Below, piece by piece: positions 1 to 10,639 of a stretch of 64,000 nt of DNA. A program made the position numbers and the translations under genes. This DNA comes from Agelaius tricolor (Eukaryota; Chordata; Aves; Passeriformes; Icteridae), in contig JALJCS010000039.1 in assembly GCA_023055355.1 (NCBI GenBank), positions 2,680,501 through 2,744,500 on the forward strand, in the 5' to 3' direction. The notes below the pieces were generated by a model. That model was not told the DNA's origin, did no database searches, and worked only from the letters and a program-made list of their open reading frames with translations. The first letter of the stretch is position 1. Every line of letters starts with the position of its first letter.

Positions 1-590
1 AGCACAGAGGCCATTGTGACACTGCTGGGCCTCGTGTAACCATGGGGTTTCACCATTTTGACACTGCAAAACCAAGGAGACCATTGGGAGACTGCAGGGC
101 CCAGTGGAACCAAGGGGCCGTTCTGACACTGCAGGGCCTCATGGCACCAAGGGGACATTGTGACACTGCAGGATCCTGTGTAACCAAGGGGCCACTGTGA
201 CATCATGGGGCCTCAAGGGATCTGGAAGAACGTTGTGACACTGTGTGGCCTTGTGGAAACAAGGAGTCCATTGTGACACTGAGGGGACTTTTGGAACCAC
301 AGAGACCATGGTGACAGTGTGGGACCTCATGTGGCCATGGGACCATTGTGACACCCTGGGGACCCATGGAACCAAGGGGCGACTGTGAAACTGCAGCACC
401 AGCGAGAACATTGTGACACTGTGAAGCCCCATCAAACCAAGGAGTCCATTGCCACATTTTGGGACCCTATGGAACCAAGGAGACCATTGCTGCTCTGCAT
501 GGTCTCATGGAACCAAGGAGACCAGTGTGACAGTGCAGGGCCTGGTGTAACCAGGAGGCCATTGTGACACTGAGGGGCCCCTTGGAACCA
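1..590 (+). repeat. 37-41 bp minisatellite array (block A)
   Basis: Degenerate tandem units built on CCATTGTGACACTG, then GGGCC, then a TGGAACCAAGG tail, repeating every 37-41 bp. The same unit forms arrays at 6955, 14835, 19958, 30285, 30930, 31950, 46020 and 53736. The array is truncated by the window start and runs into a CR1 fragment. Long frames through it are produced by the repeat and are not genes. Confidence 0.9.
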
Positions 591-905
591 AGGACATCTT
601 TGCAGATTTCACCAAGCTGGGTGTGAGGTTTGATCTGAGAGAACATAAGAGTGGTCTGCACAGGGACCTTGACAGGCTGGATCCAGAGGATGAATCCAAC
701 AAGGTGAGGTTGAGCAAATCCAAGTGCCAGACCCTGATATTTGGCCCCAGTGCTACTGGCTGGGGACAGAGTGGCTGGAGAGCAGCCAGGCAGAAAGGGA
801 CCTGCAGGGACTGATGGACAGCAGGCTGGACATGAGGCAGCAGTGTGCCCAGGTGGCCAAGAAGGCTAATGGCTCCTGGCCTGGATCAGGAATGGGTGTC
901 CAGAA
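591..905 (+). mobile_element. CR1 LINE fragment, 3' part of ORF2
   Basis: The text matches the avian CR1 segment after the reverse transcriptase core: an ACCAAGCTGGGTGTGAG-like start, then AGGGACCTTGACAGGCTGG, then GTGCCCAGGTGGCCAAGAAGG. It lacks the CR1 3' end and stops around 905, where the OR 3' flank begins. Copies lie at 54481 and, more CR1-like, at 20590. Confidence 0.8.
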
Positions 906-1212
906 GGATCATAGCTGCTGTGCTACCATTGGCCTCCCCCAGCTCTGCACACAGACATTGCTGCTGCAGCTCCAGAGAAGGCAACAAAAGGGCATCTCTG
1001 CAGAAGACTCTGCGAGGAGATCCTATAGTTCATTTAAAGCCACCAAGAGCACAGCCCCTCATTGACACAGTCTGTGTCCACAGGGAAGGTGGAGAGAAAC
1101 AAAATGAGAAATGGCCCAAACAATGACATTTATTTGTAGATAATATGAAAAAACTAAAAAAAAAGAAAAGGAACTTCCAAAATGAAACCAACAAGAAGTA
1201 TGAAAGATGAAT

Positions 1213-1218
1213 TTTATT
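1213..1218 (-). terminator. polyadenylation signal of OR copy 1
   Basis: AATAAA on the minus strand, 31 bp beyond the OR stop codon. It is conserved at the same place in copies 2 (22068-22073) and 3 (55099-55104), which supports use as the OR poly(A) signal. Confidence 0.55.
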
Positions 1219-1248
1219 ACAAGTGATTTGCAGAAATTGGCCAGCAGT

Positions 1249-2181
1249 TTAATGTTTCTGAAAGCATCCAGTCATCAGTCTCCACACTGCAGCCTTGAGC
1301 TCCTGGTTCCTCAGGCTGTAGATGAGGGGGTTCAGGGCTGGAGGCACCACAGAGTACAGAACTGACAGGGCCAGATCCAGGGACGGAGAGGACATGGAGG
1401 GGGGCTTCAGGTGAGCAATTGCTGCAGTGCTGATGAACAGGGAGACCACAGCCAGGTGAGGGAGGCAGGTGGAAAAGGCTTTGTGCTGTCCCTGCTCAGA
1501 GGGGATCCTCAGCACAGCCCTGAAGATCTGCACATAGGAGAAAACAATGAACACAAAACAGCCAAAACCAAAACAGGCACTAACAGCAAGAAGCCCCAAT
1601 TCCCTGAGGTGGGATTTGGAGCAGGAGAGCTTGAGGATCTGAGGGATTTCACAGAAGAACTGGCCCAGGGCATTGCCATGGCACAGGGGCAGGGAAAATG
1701 TATTGGCCGTGTGCAGCAGTGAATAGAGAAAGGCACTGGCCCAGGCAGCTGCTGCCATGTGGGCACAAGCTCTGCTGCCAAGGAGGGTCCCGTAGTGCAG
1801 GGGTTTGCAGATGGACACGTAGCGGTCGTAGCACATGATGGTCAGCAGGGAAAGCTCTGCTCCAGTAAAGAACACAAAGAAAAACAGCTGTGCAGCACAT
1901 CCAGTGTAGGAGATGTTCCTGGAGTCCCAGAGGGAATTGTGCATGGCTTTGGGGACAGTGGTGCAGATGGAGCCCAGGTCAGAGAGGGCCAGGTTGAGCA
2001 GGAAGAAGAACATGGGCGTGTGCAGATGGTGGCCGCAGGCTACGGCGCTGATGATGAGGCCGTTGCCCAGGAGGGCAGCCAGGGAGATGCCCAGCAAGAG
2101 GCAGAAGTGCAGGAGCTGCAGCTGCTGCGTGTCTGCCAATGCCAGCAGGAGGAAGTGCCTGAGGCAGCTGCTGTTGGACAT
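1249..2181 (-). CDS. olfactory receptor, family 14-like, copy 1 (310 aa, intact)
   Basis: Class II olfactory receptor, a seven-helix G-protein-coupled receptor expected in the cilia of olfactory neurons. Visible landmarks: N-glycosylation site at Asn3, GN in TM1 (39-40), PMFFF before TM2 (56-60), Cys95 of the conserved disulfide, CYDRY at the end of TM3 (117-121), KAFSTC at the start of TM6 (234-239) and NPLIY in TM7 (284-288). The length of 310 aa is normal for the family. The start at MSNSS is chosen because all three copies share it and because a splice acceptor (tttttacag) lies at about 2205, 24 bp upstream; the in-frame ATG further upstream would fall partly in the intron. Single coding exon, as usual for ORs. 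Assignment to family 14 rests on sequence feel, not a tree. Copy 3 is collinear at an offset of exactly 53886 bp. Confidence 0.93.
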   Translation of the reverse strand: MSNSSCLRHFLLLALADTQQLQLLHFCLLLGISLAALLGNGLIISAVACGHHLHTPMFFFLLNLALSDLGSICTTVPKAMHNSLWDSRNISYTGCAAQLFFFVFFTGAELSLLTIMCYDRYVSICKPLHYGTLLGSRACAHMAAAAWASAFLYSLLHTANTFSLPLCHGNALGQFFCEIPQILKLSCSKSHLRELGLLAVSACFGFGCFVFIVFSYVQIFRAVLRIPSEQGQHKAFSTCLPHLAVVSLFISTAAIAHLKPPSMSSPSLDLALSVLYSVVPPALNPLIYSLRNQELKAAVWRLMTGCFQKH

Positions 2182-3000
2182 TTGTTGGGGCTGCACATGG
2201 GGATCTGTAAAAAATGTAAACATTTAATATCTGGATTTGGAGAAGACTTTAAATATCCCAGCACAGGCTGGGGGCACTTTCCCCCCACTGCCTGCCCAGG
2301 GCTCTGCTGCCTGGAGCTGTCCCTGCCAGCAGCTGCTTCCCTGTGCCCAGGGCTGGGCCCTGCCAGTGCTGCCAGAGCCCAGCCCAGCCCTGGGGGCTCA
2401 GCTCTGCCCTGCAGAGCCCTTCCAGCTGAGGCACTGCCCAAGGCAGCTCTGGCTCTGCAGGCTCTGATGGCAACGTCAGAGCAACCCTGAGGAGGCTGGA
2501 AAAGGGACACTGATGCTGCCTCTAAGGGGCCCTGTGCTGATTTCTGTCACTGCCTGGTTTATTCAGATCTGAGACAAAATGTTTTTATTCTTCCAACCTG
2601 AACTGAGAGATGAATATCTATGGGTAATTTCCCACCCAGGCAACCCAGAGCAGTAAATTAAAAAAGCAGGATTTTCTCATTTATGCAGCCCCTGCCTTGC
2701 TGTGCTCCCTGCATAATCTATTTGGAAATGTTCTGCAGTTAAATGCCATGCTGGGAGCAGTCCTGAACAATGCAGCATCCTCCCCACACAAGGAGAACAC
2801 TCCCAAGCCTCACCAGCTGTCTCCTGCCACCCAGATCTTGTCCCCCAGTGCTGGGAGCAGCTGCCAGGGCTGGCTGAGAGCTGTCCCTGGCAGGCAGCAG
2901 AGTCCCTGCCCCAGCACAGCACCCTGGGCTGCAGGACCCTGCTCTGCAGGACAGCCCTGGGCACCCCTGGCTGCTCTGCACAAGAGACAAGCAGAGAATG
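2182..3000. other. OR copy 1 upstream flank, no gene seen
   Basis: GC-rich, CTGCC-rich non-coding sequence 5' of the OR (2280-2480), then ordinary sequence. It is shared with block C but not with block B, which has different DNA here. A 5' untranslated OR exon may lie here, but I cannot place it. Confidence 0.5.
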
Positions 3001-3800
3001 TACTCACAGGCTCTGCAGGCATTGGCATGTTCCAGCTTGAGGAGATGGCTCCAGGAGCTGCAGCTGCACTGTCCTGCAGCCAGAGGTTCCTGTGCCAAGG
3101 GCTGGCAGTGATTGTGCCCCAGGCACTTCTCAGCCCCTTCCCAGCCCTGACTGATTGAAGCTCTCTGTGCCTCTGTGCTGTGCCCGCGCTGGCTGCAGGC
3201 AGTGCCCCAGCCCTGCTGGGCTGGCAGAAGAGCTGCTCATCAAGAGAAATGTGCTTTTGAAGCTCTTCTTGGTGACCAGGAGCTGCCTCTGTGCCAGGAG
3301 CCCAGCCCAGCTCAGCAGCACAGACACAGCACCAGGACTTTAATGAGACTCTGGGGCTTTGTGCTCAGGCCTTGGACATCAGTCCCTGAGAGGGAGCTGA
3401 AGAAACCTCTCCAGAACTCCAAGGCAGAATCCATCTCCAAAGTTTCTTGGACTTTTAATGGATCCCAGAGAGGGACACGACTGAGCAAGTGTCCCCAGGC
3501 CCCAGGCAGAGCAGAGAACTGCAGGCAGTGATGACAGGTGGGGACAAAGAGAAGCCAAGACTTGGTGCCCTGGGGCACAGCAGGGTCTGTGCCAGCAAGG
3601 GCTGGGAGGAGACACCTTGTCCTGAGGCCCTGGGGCCTCCTGGCACAGCCCCAGCCAGGCTGGGCACTGTCAGCCCCTTGTGCTGCCCTCAGCATCCCCC
3701 CCTAGCCCACATCCCAGTGGCCTCAGGGATCTGCTGCAAGGAGTCCCTGGGGAGCCTTGCTCAGCCATGGCCCTGGGGGCTCCTTCATGCTCCCTGCAGG
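3001..3800. repeat. duplicated non-coding segment, also found inverted
   Basis: Nearly the same sequence occurs at 24550-25370 and 56890-57690. Part of it (about 3180-3540) recurs in reverse complement at 12290-12690 and 43500-43900, recognisable by the AGCAGCACAGACACAGCAC stretch and the CTGGGGCTTTGTGCTC stretch. No conserved protein frame was seen; frames shared between copies follow from DNA identity. Confidence 0.7.
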
Positions 3801-3834
3801 GACTGCAGGTTTTTCAAAGAACTTTGGGTTTGGC

Positions 3835-4150
3835 TTTTGTCTTGGAGTCTCTGAGAGGCTTGTGCAATCATGGCCCCAATTATCTGCTTTAACGAGTCCC
3901 TGGAGAGCTTTGTACTGACACTCACTGGGGCTCATTAATGTTTTGAGATACTCAAGGTTTTTAAGGTACTTTATGGATTTAAGAATACTTTTAGGTACTT
4001 TTAAGGATTTTCCTTCCCAAACTGAGTCTCTGAGAGGTTTTTGTTCCATCCTGGCCTCCAATTCTCTCCTCCAAGGAGTCCATGAGGATCCTGTATTGGG
4101 TATCTTCCCCCTTTCTCTTTTACAACAAAGATGGAAATGAAAGAATTTTG
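3835..4150. repeat. degenerate tandem repeat of about 160 bp
   Basis: Units begin GAGTCTCTGAGAGG, followed by TTGTGCAATCATGGCC, AATTATCTGCTTTAA, a CTCATTAATG motif and AAGGTACTT runs. About two units here, three at 25390-25830 and three to four at 57730-58200. It sits directly beyond the truncated 3' end of the ERV in A and B. Confidence 0.7.
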
Positions 4151-4259
4151 TAAGACTTTCTAAAAGCATCCAAACAAACACGGGACAATTAACAATGCAA
4201 CAACAACCACTAAAAGATTTAATAGTCCTGTTCTAGCTAGACATCATCCAACCCTTTAG

Positions 4260-4577
4260 TCACTTGGATTGGAAGAGTTTATTGAACCAGTCTTTGTTTT
4301 CCACTTGAAGCTTCTTGAACCCGTCCTTCAGTACCTGAATGCTCTTGTGAATTGACTCGCTGTGGCTGGAGAGGTTCATGCAGCACATGCCCTCAGAGTC
4401 TACACAGCCATGCCCATGTGCCCAGAGTAAAAACTCTATCGCTGTTCTGCAAGGTGGCGTGTCTGATGGTCTCTGTGTCTGAGAGCAGCCACTCAATGTG
4501 AGGGAGGCAGCATTGGTTTGCTTACTTAACAGGCACCCAGGATGGTCTGATTGCCCTAAAGCTTTAGCTGCAGCCAC
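4260..4577 (-). pseudogene. env: ERV-A env transmembrane remnant
   Basis: A frame of about 100 codons resembling the retroviral transmembrane subunit: the immunosuppressive-domain-like segment followed by a Cys-x6-Cys-Cys motif (Cys-VDSEGM-Cys-Cys) typical of TM proteins that bind their surface subunit by disulfide, then a helical stretch. It lacks the surface subunit and the membrane anchor. It is joined to gag by an internal deletion at about 4585. Confidence 0.8.
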
Positions 4578-4585
4578 CCAAGGTA

Positions 4586-5594
4586 GTCCAAACTGGGTGT
4601 GCTAGCATCTGATACCTGGATTAAAGCTTTCAAAGCCATCTCTTTGACATCATCCAATATTTCTCTGGGGATACCTGCTGCTTGATCATCTGCTAGGCTG
4701 TGTTGTCCTTCTCCAGCTAGATGGTTGATTGTCAATTCCACCCTTGCCTCATTATTAGCATAGTCTGCTATTAATTGATTTAGTAAACGCTTCCATCCCC
4801 CTTCCCACAGGGTGTATTCTGTAGGTGGCAACAACATGGTCATAATATATTTTAAATCATAGGGGGTTAAAATGCGCTGTAAACATGGCCCTCATTAGGC
4901 CAATAAAATGAATCCTTTCTATGGTCATTATATGCCCTACACAGCTGCTTGATTTCCCCATAAACCAATGGCTGATACCTGGGATTCTGCCCCCTTCTTT
5001 CATAACATACAAGGGCAATAAGTAATTTTGAGACTATTTGCCAGTCTTCTTCCTTTCCCAGGGATTTTCTGGGATTGAGGGGTGAGGTGGTTCTGAGGAG
5101 TCCAAACTGTTTTCTGGGGAGGAAGAATAACTTGGAGCAGAAACATTTGGATTAGAAATAGTGTGACAGTTGGGCTTAGTATCTTTGACCATGGGGGTTA
5201 TATTGTTGATGGAGGGTGAGGCAAAGGGCGCTGCCATTTTGTCAGGTGTTGGGGAGGAAGGGCCTTGATCTAGGATTGCAGACTTCCAGGCTGGCCTTCT
5301 GGAGGCATGGCCCAGGCTGGAGGTGGAAGGATTGAAAGTGGGGGCGTGACCCACAGTCTTGGGGTTGGAGTCTGGAGCTTGGTTCAGGGCAGAAGAGAAG
5401 GCTGTGGTAGCAGGAAGTGGAGGAGCCAAGATGGAGGGAGGACGGTCAGGCTCAGGGGCATCTGGAAAATTTTACATTATCCACTTCACAATTGATTTTT
5501 ATTTGTTCTTTGAAGATACTTGGTCATGATCAGTGAGAATTAACTTAAAGCATCCATATACGCACCTTTCTACTTTGGACATCCCGCTGCCCAT
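4586..5594 (-). pseudogene. gag: ERV-A gag remnant (matrix to capsid start)
   Basis: The start ATG at 5594 gives Met-Gly-Ser, a myristoylation-type matrix N-terminus, and the same start exists in ERV-B at 29510. A proline/serine-rich segment (5034-5429) follows, then the capsid N-terminal region (4586-4843). Stop codons and frame breaks separate these parts. The capsid reading ends where the deletion joins it to env, so zinc knuckles and protease are gone. Confidence 0.75.
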
Positions 5595-5878
5595 TTTTCT
5601 CTTTCTCGCCTTAGGTGGAACAGCCACTGGTGCACCCCAAATCAGTTATGGGATGTGGGTGCATATTGTAAAAACACAGTGGCAAAATGGGCAATAATTG
5701 TCCTGCGTTTCCCAAACCCACATGCAATCCTATGCAGGTGAAACTGTCATTGTCCCTGTGGATCCTGGCTGAGGTCTCTCAAAGCAATGATGAATCTGCC
5801 GGCCCGGCACAATCCAAAATCCCGGAGAGCGCTGGCCTATCCATCAGCTAACCCCAGCTGACATGACTGAATGTCAGG

Positions 5879-5896
5879 GCCCCTGTTCGGGCGCCA
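5879..5896 (-). other. ERV-A primer binding site, tRNA-Lys(UUU) type
   Basis: On the minus strand, 18 nt start TGGCGCCCGAACAGGGG, two bases after the LTR end. By my reading 17 of 18 positions match the well-known tRNA-Lys(UUU) primer site. ERV-B has the same site with two differences. Confidence 0.85.
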
Positions 5897-5898
5897 AA

Positions 5899-6939
5899 GG
5901 TCGCAATGAGGGTGGCTGTGACAAACCTCTCTGGTTCCCCAGCTTTAGGGCAAGAGTGGTGAAAATGAAAAGAAGCAGATGCTGGGGAAGATGAAACTGG
6001 AAAGCCTTATAAATATGATTGCCTGGCAAAAGATTTTGAGAATATGGAAACTATAAGGGAGATTGAAATGAAGCAAGCTTTGAGATACCAAGCCTTAGTT
6101 ACTGAACAACTGGAAAACAATGGTATGGCCGGCTGAAGGTAATCTTCTTTTGATGAAACAATACCCTCAGCATGCAGACAGGTCCAAGAGTCAGAGCAGA
6201 CCCTACTAGCTTGGCAGAAGGGGTCCAAAGAGGAGTTTTTAGGGTTTAAAATGTAACACAGTATGGTAATGTAATGATTCTTATAGGCTGTATGTAAATG
6301 CTATAAGATTTGTATCTTGTACTAGATTGGTTAGTGAAAATTAGAATATGCAGCACAGAAGAAGATTTATTGTATTGTAATGGGAACTCCCCTCCTCTTT
6401 TGAGCATCCATTTTGGGCGCCTCTTTCGAGCTCCTCTTTCGGGCCTGCTCCGAGCTGTGGCTGGCAGCTCCAAACAAGGCCCCTGCACCCACACCCTTTG
6501 CAATAAACCACAAGTTCCAAGACCTGGCTTCAGAGATCTCTCGTCTCCGTCCATCCCAACCATCCTACCCCCCGATGCTCCTACAAGCAGGATCAATGGA
6601 GTTGCCAAAAAGAACTTTAATAACAGGGTGAAAAACAATAAACATGGAGAAGTCGAGCACAGTATGAGGGGTGGGATTCAAAGACCTGAGATAAAGGTGA
6701 AGCAACAATATATACACTTGAGGGTAGAACACTCTGGAACAATAACCCTATAGAGGAAACAAGTAACCAATAGGGGAGGAGAACTTGGACAACTTAGCAT
6801 AACCACACTAAAGGCTTATGGGGGAACCCTCAAACTCACCCTAAGTTAAACAAATGATTCCCAGGGCTTGAAACTCGCACCCAGTTCTTTTGGGGTAAAA
6901 TCTTTCTGACTCTGAGTTACAGCTAGGCTAACTCCCACA
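5899..6939 (-). mobile_element. ERV-A 5' LTR, split by a nested LTR
   Basis: On the minus strand the LTR begins TGTGGGAGTTAGCC and ends next to the primer site; its last dinucleotide is changed from the CA seen in ERV-B. About 435 bp remain after removing the insertion at 5980-6585, close to the 426 bp of the ERV-B LTR. An ATTAAA poly(A)-type signal lies in its second half. Confidence 0.8.
5980..6585 (+). mobile_element. solo LTR nested in the ERV-A LTR
   Basis: A 606 bp insertion starting TGCTGGGGAAGATG and ending CTCCTACA, flanked by agcaga on the left and agcagg on the right (5 of 6 target-site bases). ERV-B has no insertion at this place. A TATA-like TTATAAATAT and an AATAAA near 6502, followed by the 3' part, fit an LTR. 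I recognise the sequence as an avian ERV LTR type but cannot name the family. Confidence 0.8.
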
Positions 6940-6954
6940 CCGCTGCTTTGCTCT

Positions 6955-7100
6955 GGCCCCTTGGGACCATGTGGCCAACAGAGCCACAATGATGCCCTTG
7001 GTTCCACGAGGTTCCACATTGTCACAATGGTCCCATGGATCCATGGTGCTCTGCAGTGTCACAATGGCCCCTTCATTTCACAAGGCTCCCAAGTGTCACA
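6955..7100 (-). repeat. 37-41 bp minisatellite, reverse orientation
   Basis: Same unit as at 1-590 but in reverse complement (CACAATGG and CCTTGGTTCCA text). It directly flanks the outer edge of the ERV-A LTR; the same arrangement is seen at 30285 next to ERV-B. Confidence 0.85.
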
Positions 7101-7290
7101 TTGGTCTCCATGGAGCCCCCATGTTTCAGGAGCTGATGAACAGCAGCCACCAGTGGCCAAGGCAAGCCTGACCTGTCTGTCCTGGCAGGTTTGCTTGGAG
7201 CAATCTTTGCATATTGGACATTATGAATGCGGAACCCTAATTTAAAACATTTATGCCTGGAAAAGAGGGATTTTTGATTTTTCATAAAAA
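7101..7290 (-). repeat. single unit of the ~190 bp satellite
   Basis: Contains GTTTCAGGAGCTGATGA, the CCTGACCTGTCTGTCCTGGC segment and a closing TTTTTCATAAAAAG, which recur in reverse complement in the 190 bp arrays at 15470 and 46770 and in the same direction at 30440-30930. Confidence 0.65.
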
Positions 7291-7700
7291 GAATGTGTGT
7301 GGGCCAATAAATGTCACTGCAGGACTGATAAAATTTCATCATCCCACTGTGGGATGCTCTGCCCAGGGGGAGGAACCAAGCATTCCTACCTGGATATAAG
7401 CTGGGCCTTGCAACACCAGGAGCAGCTTACCAACTGGATTCCCAGAGGACAAGAGCTCCAGAACCACCCCTGGACCTTCAGAGGAAGACCAGACCCTTCT
7501 ACAGGATCACTGCCTCGACAGAATCATGTTCATCCCTCCAACAGGACTGCAGCCACCATTTAGTGGGACTGCAGCCACCACCTTGACCAGTAGGGTGTCA
7601 GGTTATATCCTGACTCTGTCAGTTTAAGGCAGTGTTTCTGTAGCATTGCCTTGATCTTCATTTTCTTATTAAATCGAAATTCTGGTTTAGACCCTCCCCA
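7291..7700 (+). promoter_or_regulatory. LTR-like promoter segment upstream of ZNF copy 1
   Basis: Conserved upstream of three ZNF copies (7291-7700, 36620-37066 inverted, 38690-39115). It holds a TATA-like ATATAAG at about 7395 and an ATTAAA about 270 bp downstream, the layout of a retroviral LTR (U3-R-U5). An LTR that now serves as promoter is an inference; the boundaries are not secure. Confidence 0.45.
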
Positions 7701-7763
7701 GGTTTGCCTTCAAACAAGTCCAAAAGACAATGTGTGCACCCTTTGTTTTCTTCCCAAAATAAG

Positions 7764-9096
<1,333 letters not shown>

Positions 9097-9180
9097 AATA
9101 AGCCCTGCACGTGCCCCAACTGCAGGAAGAGCTTCGTGCACTGCTCGAGCTTTATCCCCCACTGGAGAAGCCACATTGGG
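9097..9180 (+). pseudogene. extra C2H2 finger beyond the ZNF copy 1 stop
   Basis: In the same frame after TAA the sequence encodes a full Cys-x2-Cys-x12-His-x3-His unit (CPNC...HWRSH). The equivalent lies after the stop in copies 2 and 3. See findings. Confidence 0.6.
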
Positions 9181-9512
9181 AAGAGCCCTAGTGATCCATA
9201 ATCCCTGTGGTCCATGCTGGGAAGACACCTTTCCCTTTTCCAGCCCCTGCCAATGACACGATGTGGGATCCAAAAACAGGAGGGTATGGCCATGGCCCTG
9301 TCATTACATTCACTCCCACCTCAGAACATTGCCAGGGGCAGGAAAGGGACTCTCTCTCTCTCTCCCCAGGGAGAAGAGTACCATTACCAGGCAAGGAGAA
9401 ATTGTGGCCGGAAAGAGACAGTCAGTTGTGTTGTAGTTTTCCCTTTTTCTTATCCCTTCTGTTATCAATATTGTTTCTGCTCCTGTTTGTTCCTTATCTC
9501 GTTGCTGTTCCC

Positions 9513-9518
9513 AATAAA
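9513..9518 (+). terminator. poly(A) signal of ZNF copy 1
   Basis: AATAAA in a T-rich 3' UTR, conserved at 40689-40694 (E2) and, in reverse complement, at 34796-34801 (E1'). Confidence 0.6.
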
Positions 9519-9689
9519 TTGTTCTTATCCCAGCCTGGGATCTTTGCCTTTTGTGCTTCCCATGGGAGGCAGGAGGGCAGCGAGGGCAGCGCGGTTTTAG
9601 CGGGAGCAGGAAATTGGGGAATCCCATTCCTGAAGCCCGGCCCGTGGAAACCGAGCATCCCAGCTGGTGCCAGCCCTGGTGGCCATGGC

Positions 9690-10025
9690 AGCAGCCTTGG
9701 GAGCAGGTCCCTGGCTGGGGCTGTGGGAACCTCTTCCCTCTGGTGCCCAGGGACAGGAGTGGAGGGAGCGGCTGCAGCTGAGTCGGGGCAGGCTCAGGTT
9801 GGATGTCAGGAAAAGGATTTTTCCCAGAGGCTGCTGGGGCCCTGGCCAGGCTCCCCAGGGCAGGGTCCCAGCTCCAGGGCTCTCTGAGCTGCAGCAGCGT
9901 TTGGCCAGCGCTGCCAGGCCCAGGCTGGCATTGTTGGGGTGTCCTGTGCAGGGCCAGCAGTTGGACTGGAGGATCCTGATGGGTCCCTCCCAGCTCAGCC
10001 AATTCTGTGCTTCTGGGACTCCATG
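9690..10025 (+). mobile_element. CR1 LINE 3' tail fragment
   Basis: GGCAGGCTCAGGTTGGATGTC, then GGAAAAGGATTTTTCCC and TTGGACTGGAGGATC correspond to the CR1 3' terminal part. Copies are at 34315-34640 (-) and 40880-41205 (+). Confidence 0.65.
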
Positions 10026-10039
10026 AGCCTGGGGATGGG

Positions 10040-10265
10040 GCTGCCAATGGTTGCCATGGCAACGGGCTCTGGCTGCAGGCCTGAGCTGGTGTCCATGGCA
10101 ACCATCCCTGGCATGGGGTCTCCATGGAGCTGCCAAGGGACTGAGAATATCAACAGGGGGCTAGTGATGGTTGCCATGGAAACTGAGCATAGCCACAGAG
10201 GGGCCTGGTTATGGTTGCCATGGAAACTGAGCATAGCAACAGAGGGGCTGGGGATGGTTGCCTGC
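10040..10265 (+). repeat. X-box-like minisatellite (~44 bp period)
   Basis: Units carry GTTGCCATGGCAAC (10050-10063, a perfect 14 bp palindrome) or GTTGCCATGGAAAC (10170 and 10214), followed by TGAGCATAGCAACAGGGG. Both cores fit the RFX X-box consensus GTYNCCATRGNAAC. The array is conserved in all three ZNF blocks. Binding is an inference. Confidence 0.8.
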
Positions 10266-10300
10266 TAAGGATCAGATTTGTCACGGGCCCTCAGAGGGTC

Positions 10301-10575
10301 TCCATGAAGACTTTCCAAGAGTCTCCAGGCTGTTCCAGAGCTGGAATGTCACGGGCAGAGACAGGGGCTCCATGGACACCTCCCAGGGGTTTCTGGGATG
10401 GTAAAGAGCCCTGTGGTCAGAGGTAGTCACAGCCATTCCATGGTGACATCCCAGGGCACCTTGGGCTGCAAAGGCACCGATCTGTCCCAGGCCCTCACGG
10501 GGGCTCCATGGTGACATCCCAGGAGTCCCCAGGCTGCCAAAGAGCCGGGATGTCCCAGACACTCACAGGGGTTCC
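10301..10575 (+). repeat. 68 bp minisatellite, four units
   Basis: TCCATG-led units start at 10301, 10369, 10437 and 10505, an exact 68 bp spacing. The unit core is CCAGGCTGCCAAAGAGCCGG-like, ending TGTCCCAG. Copies are at 33760-34035 (-) and 41512-41790 (+). Confidence 0.85.
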
Positions 10576-10639
10576 TGTCATGGGCACAGTGGGAGCTTCA
10601 GGCAAAAGCTTTGTTTCTTTCTTGGAGAAACTCCTGCTG

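Larger units (their letters stand above)
4250..6939 (-). mobile_element. ERV-A, class II endogenous retrovirus, internally deleted
   Basis: Minus-strand provirus read from its 5' LTR (5899-6939) through primer site, leader, gag and a piece of env transmembrane protein. Pro, pol and most of env are missing, and no 3' LTR is visible below 4250. ERV-B (25939-30256) is the fuller sister; the 1.9 kb present in B between 26288 and 28178 is absent here. Decayed and unable to encode a virus. Confidence 0.85.

Noticed and set aside
139..435. Frames rich in SVTM/PWF repeats here and at 14555, 19816, 31112, 46169 and 53936
   Set aside because: Translations of the 37-41 bp minisatellite; unit length is not a constant multiple of three and no start context is shared.
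1759..2490. 243-codon frame antisense to OR copy 1, mirrored at 55645-56376
   Set aside because: It is the shadow of the OR gene plus its GC-rich flank; conservation follows from the OR and the duplication.
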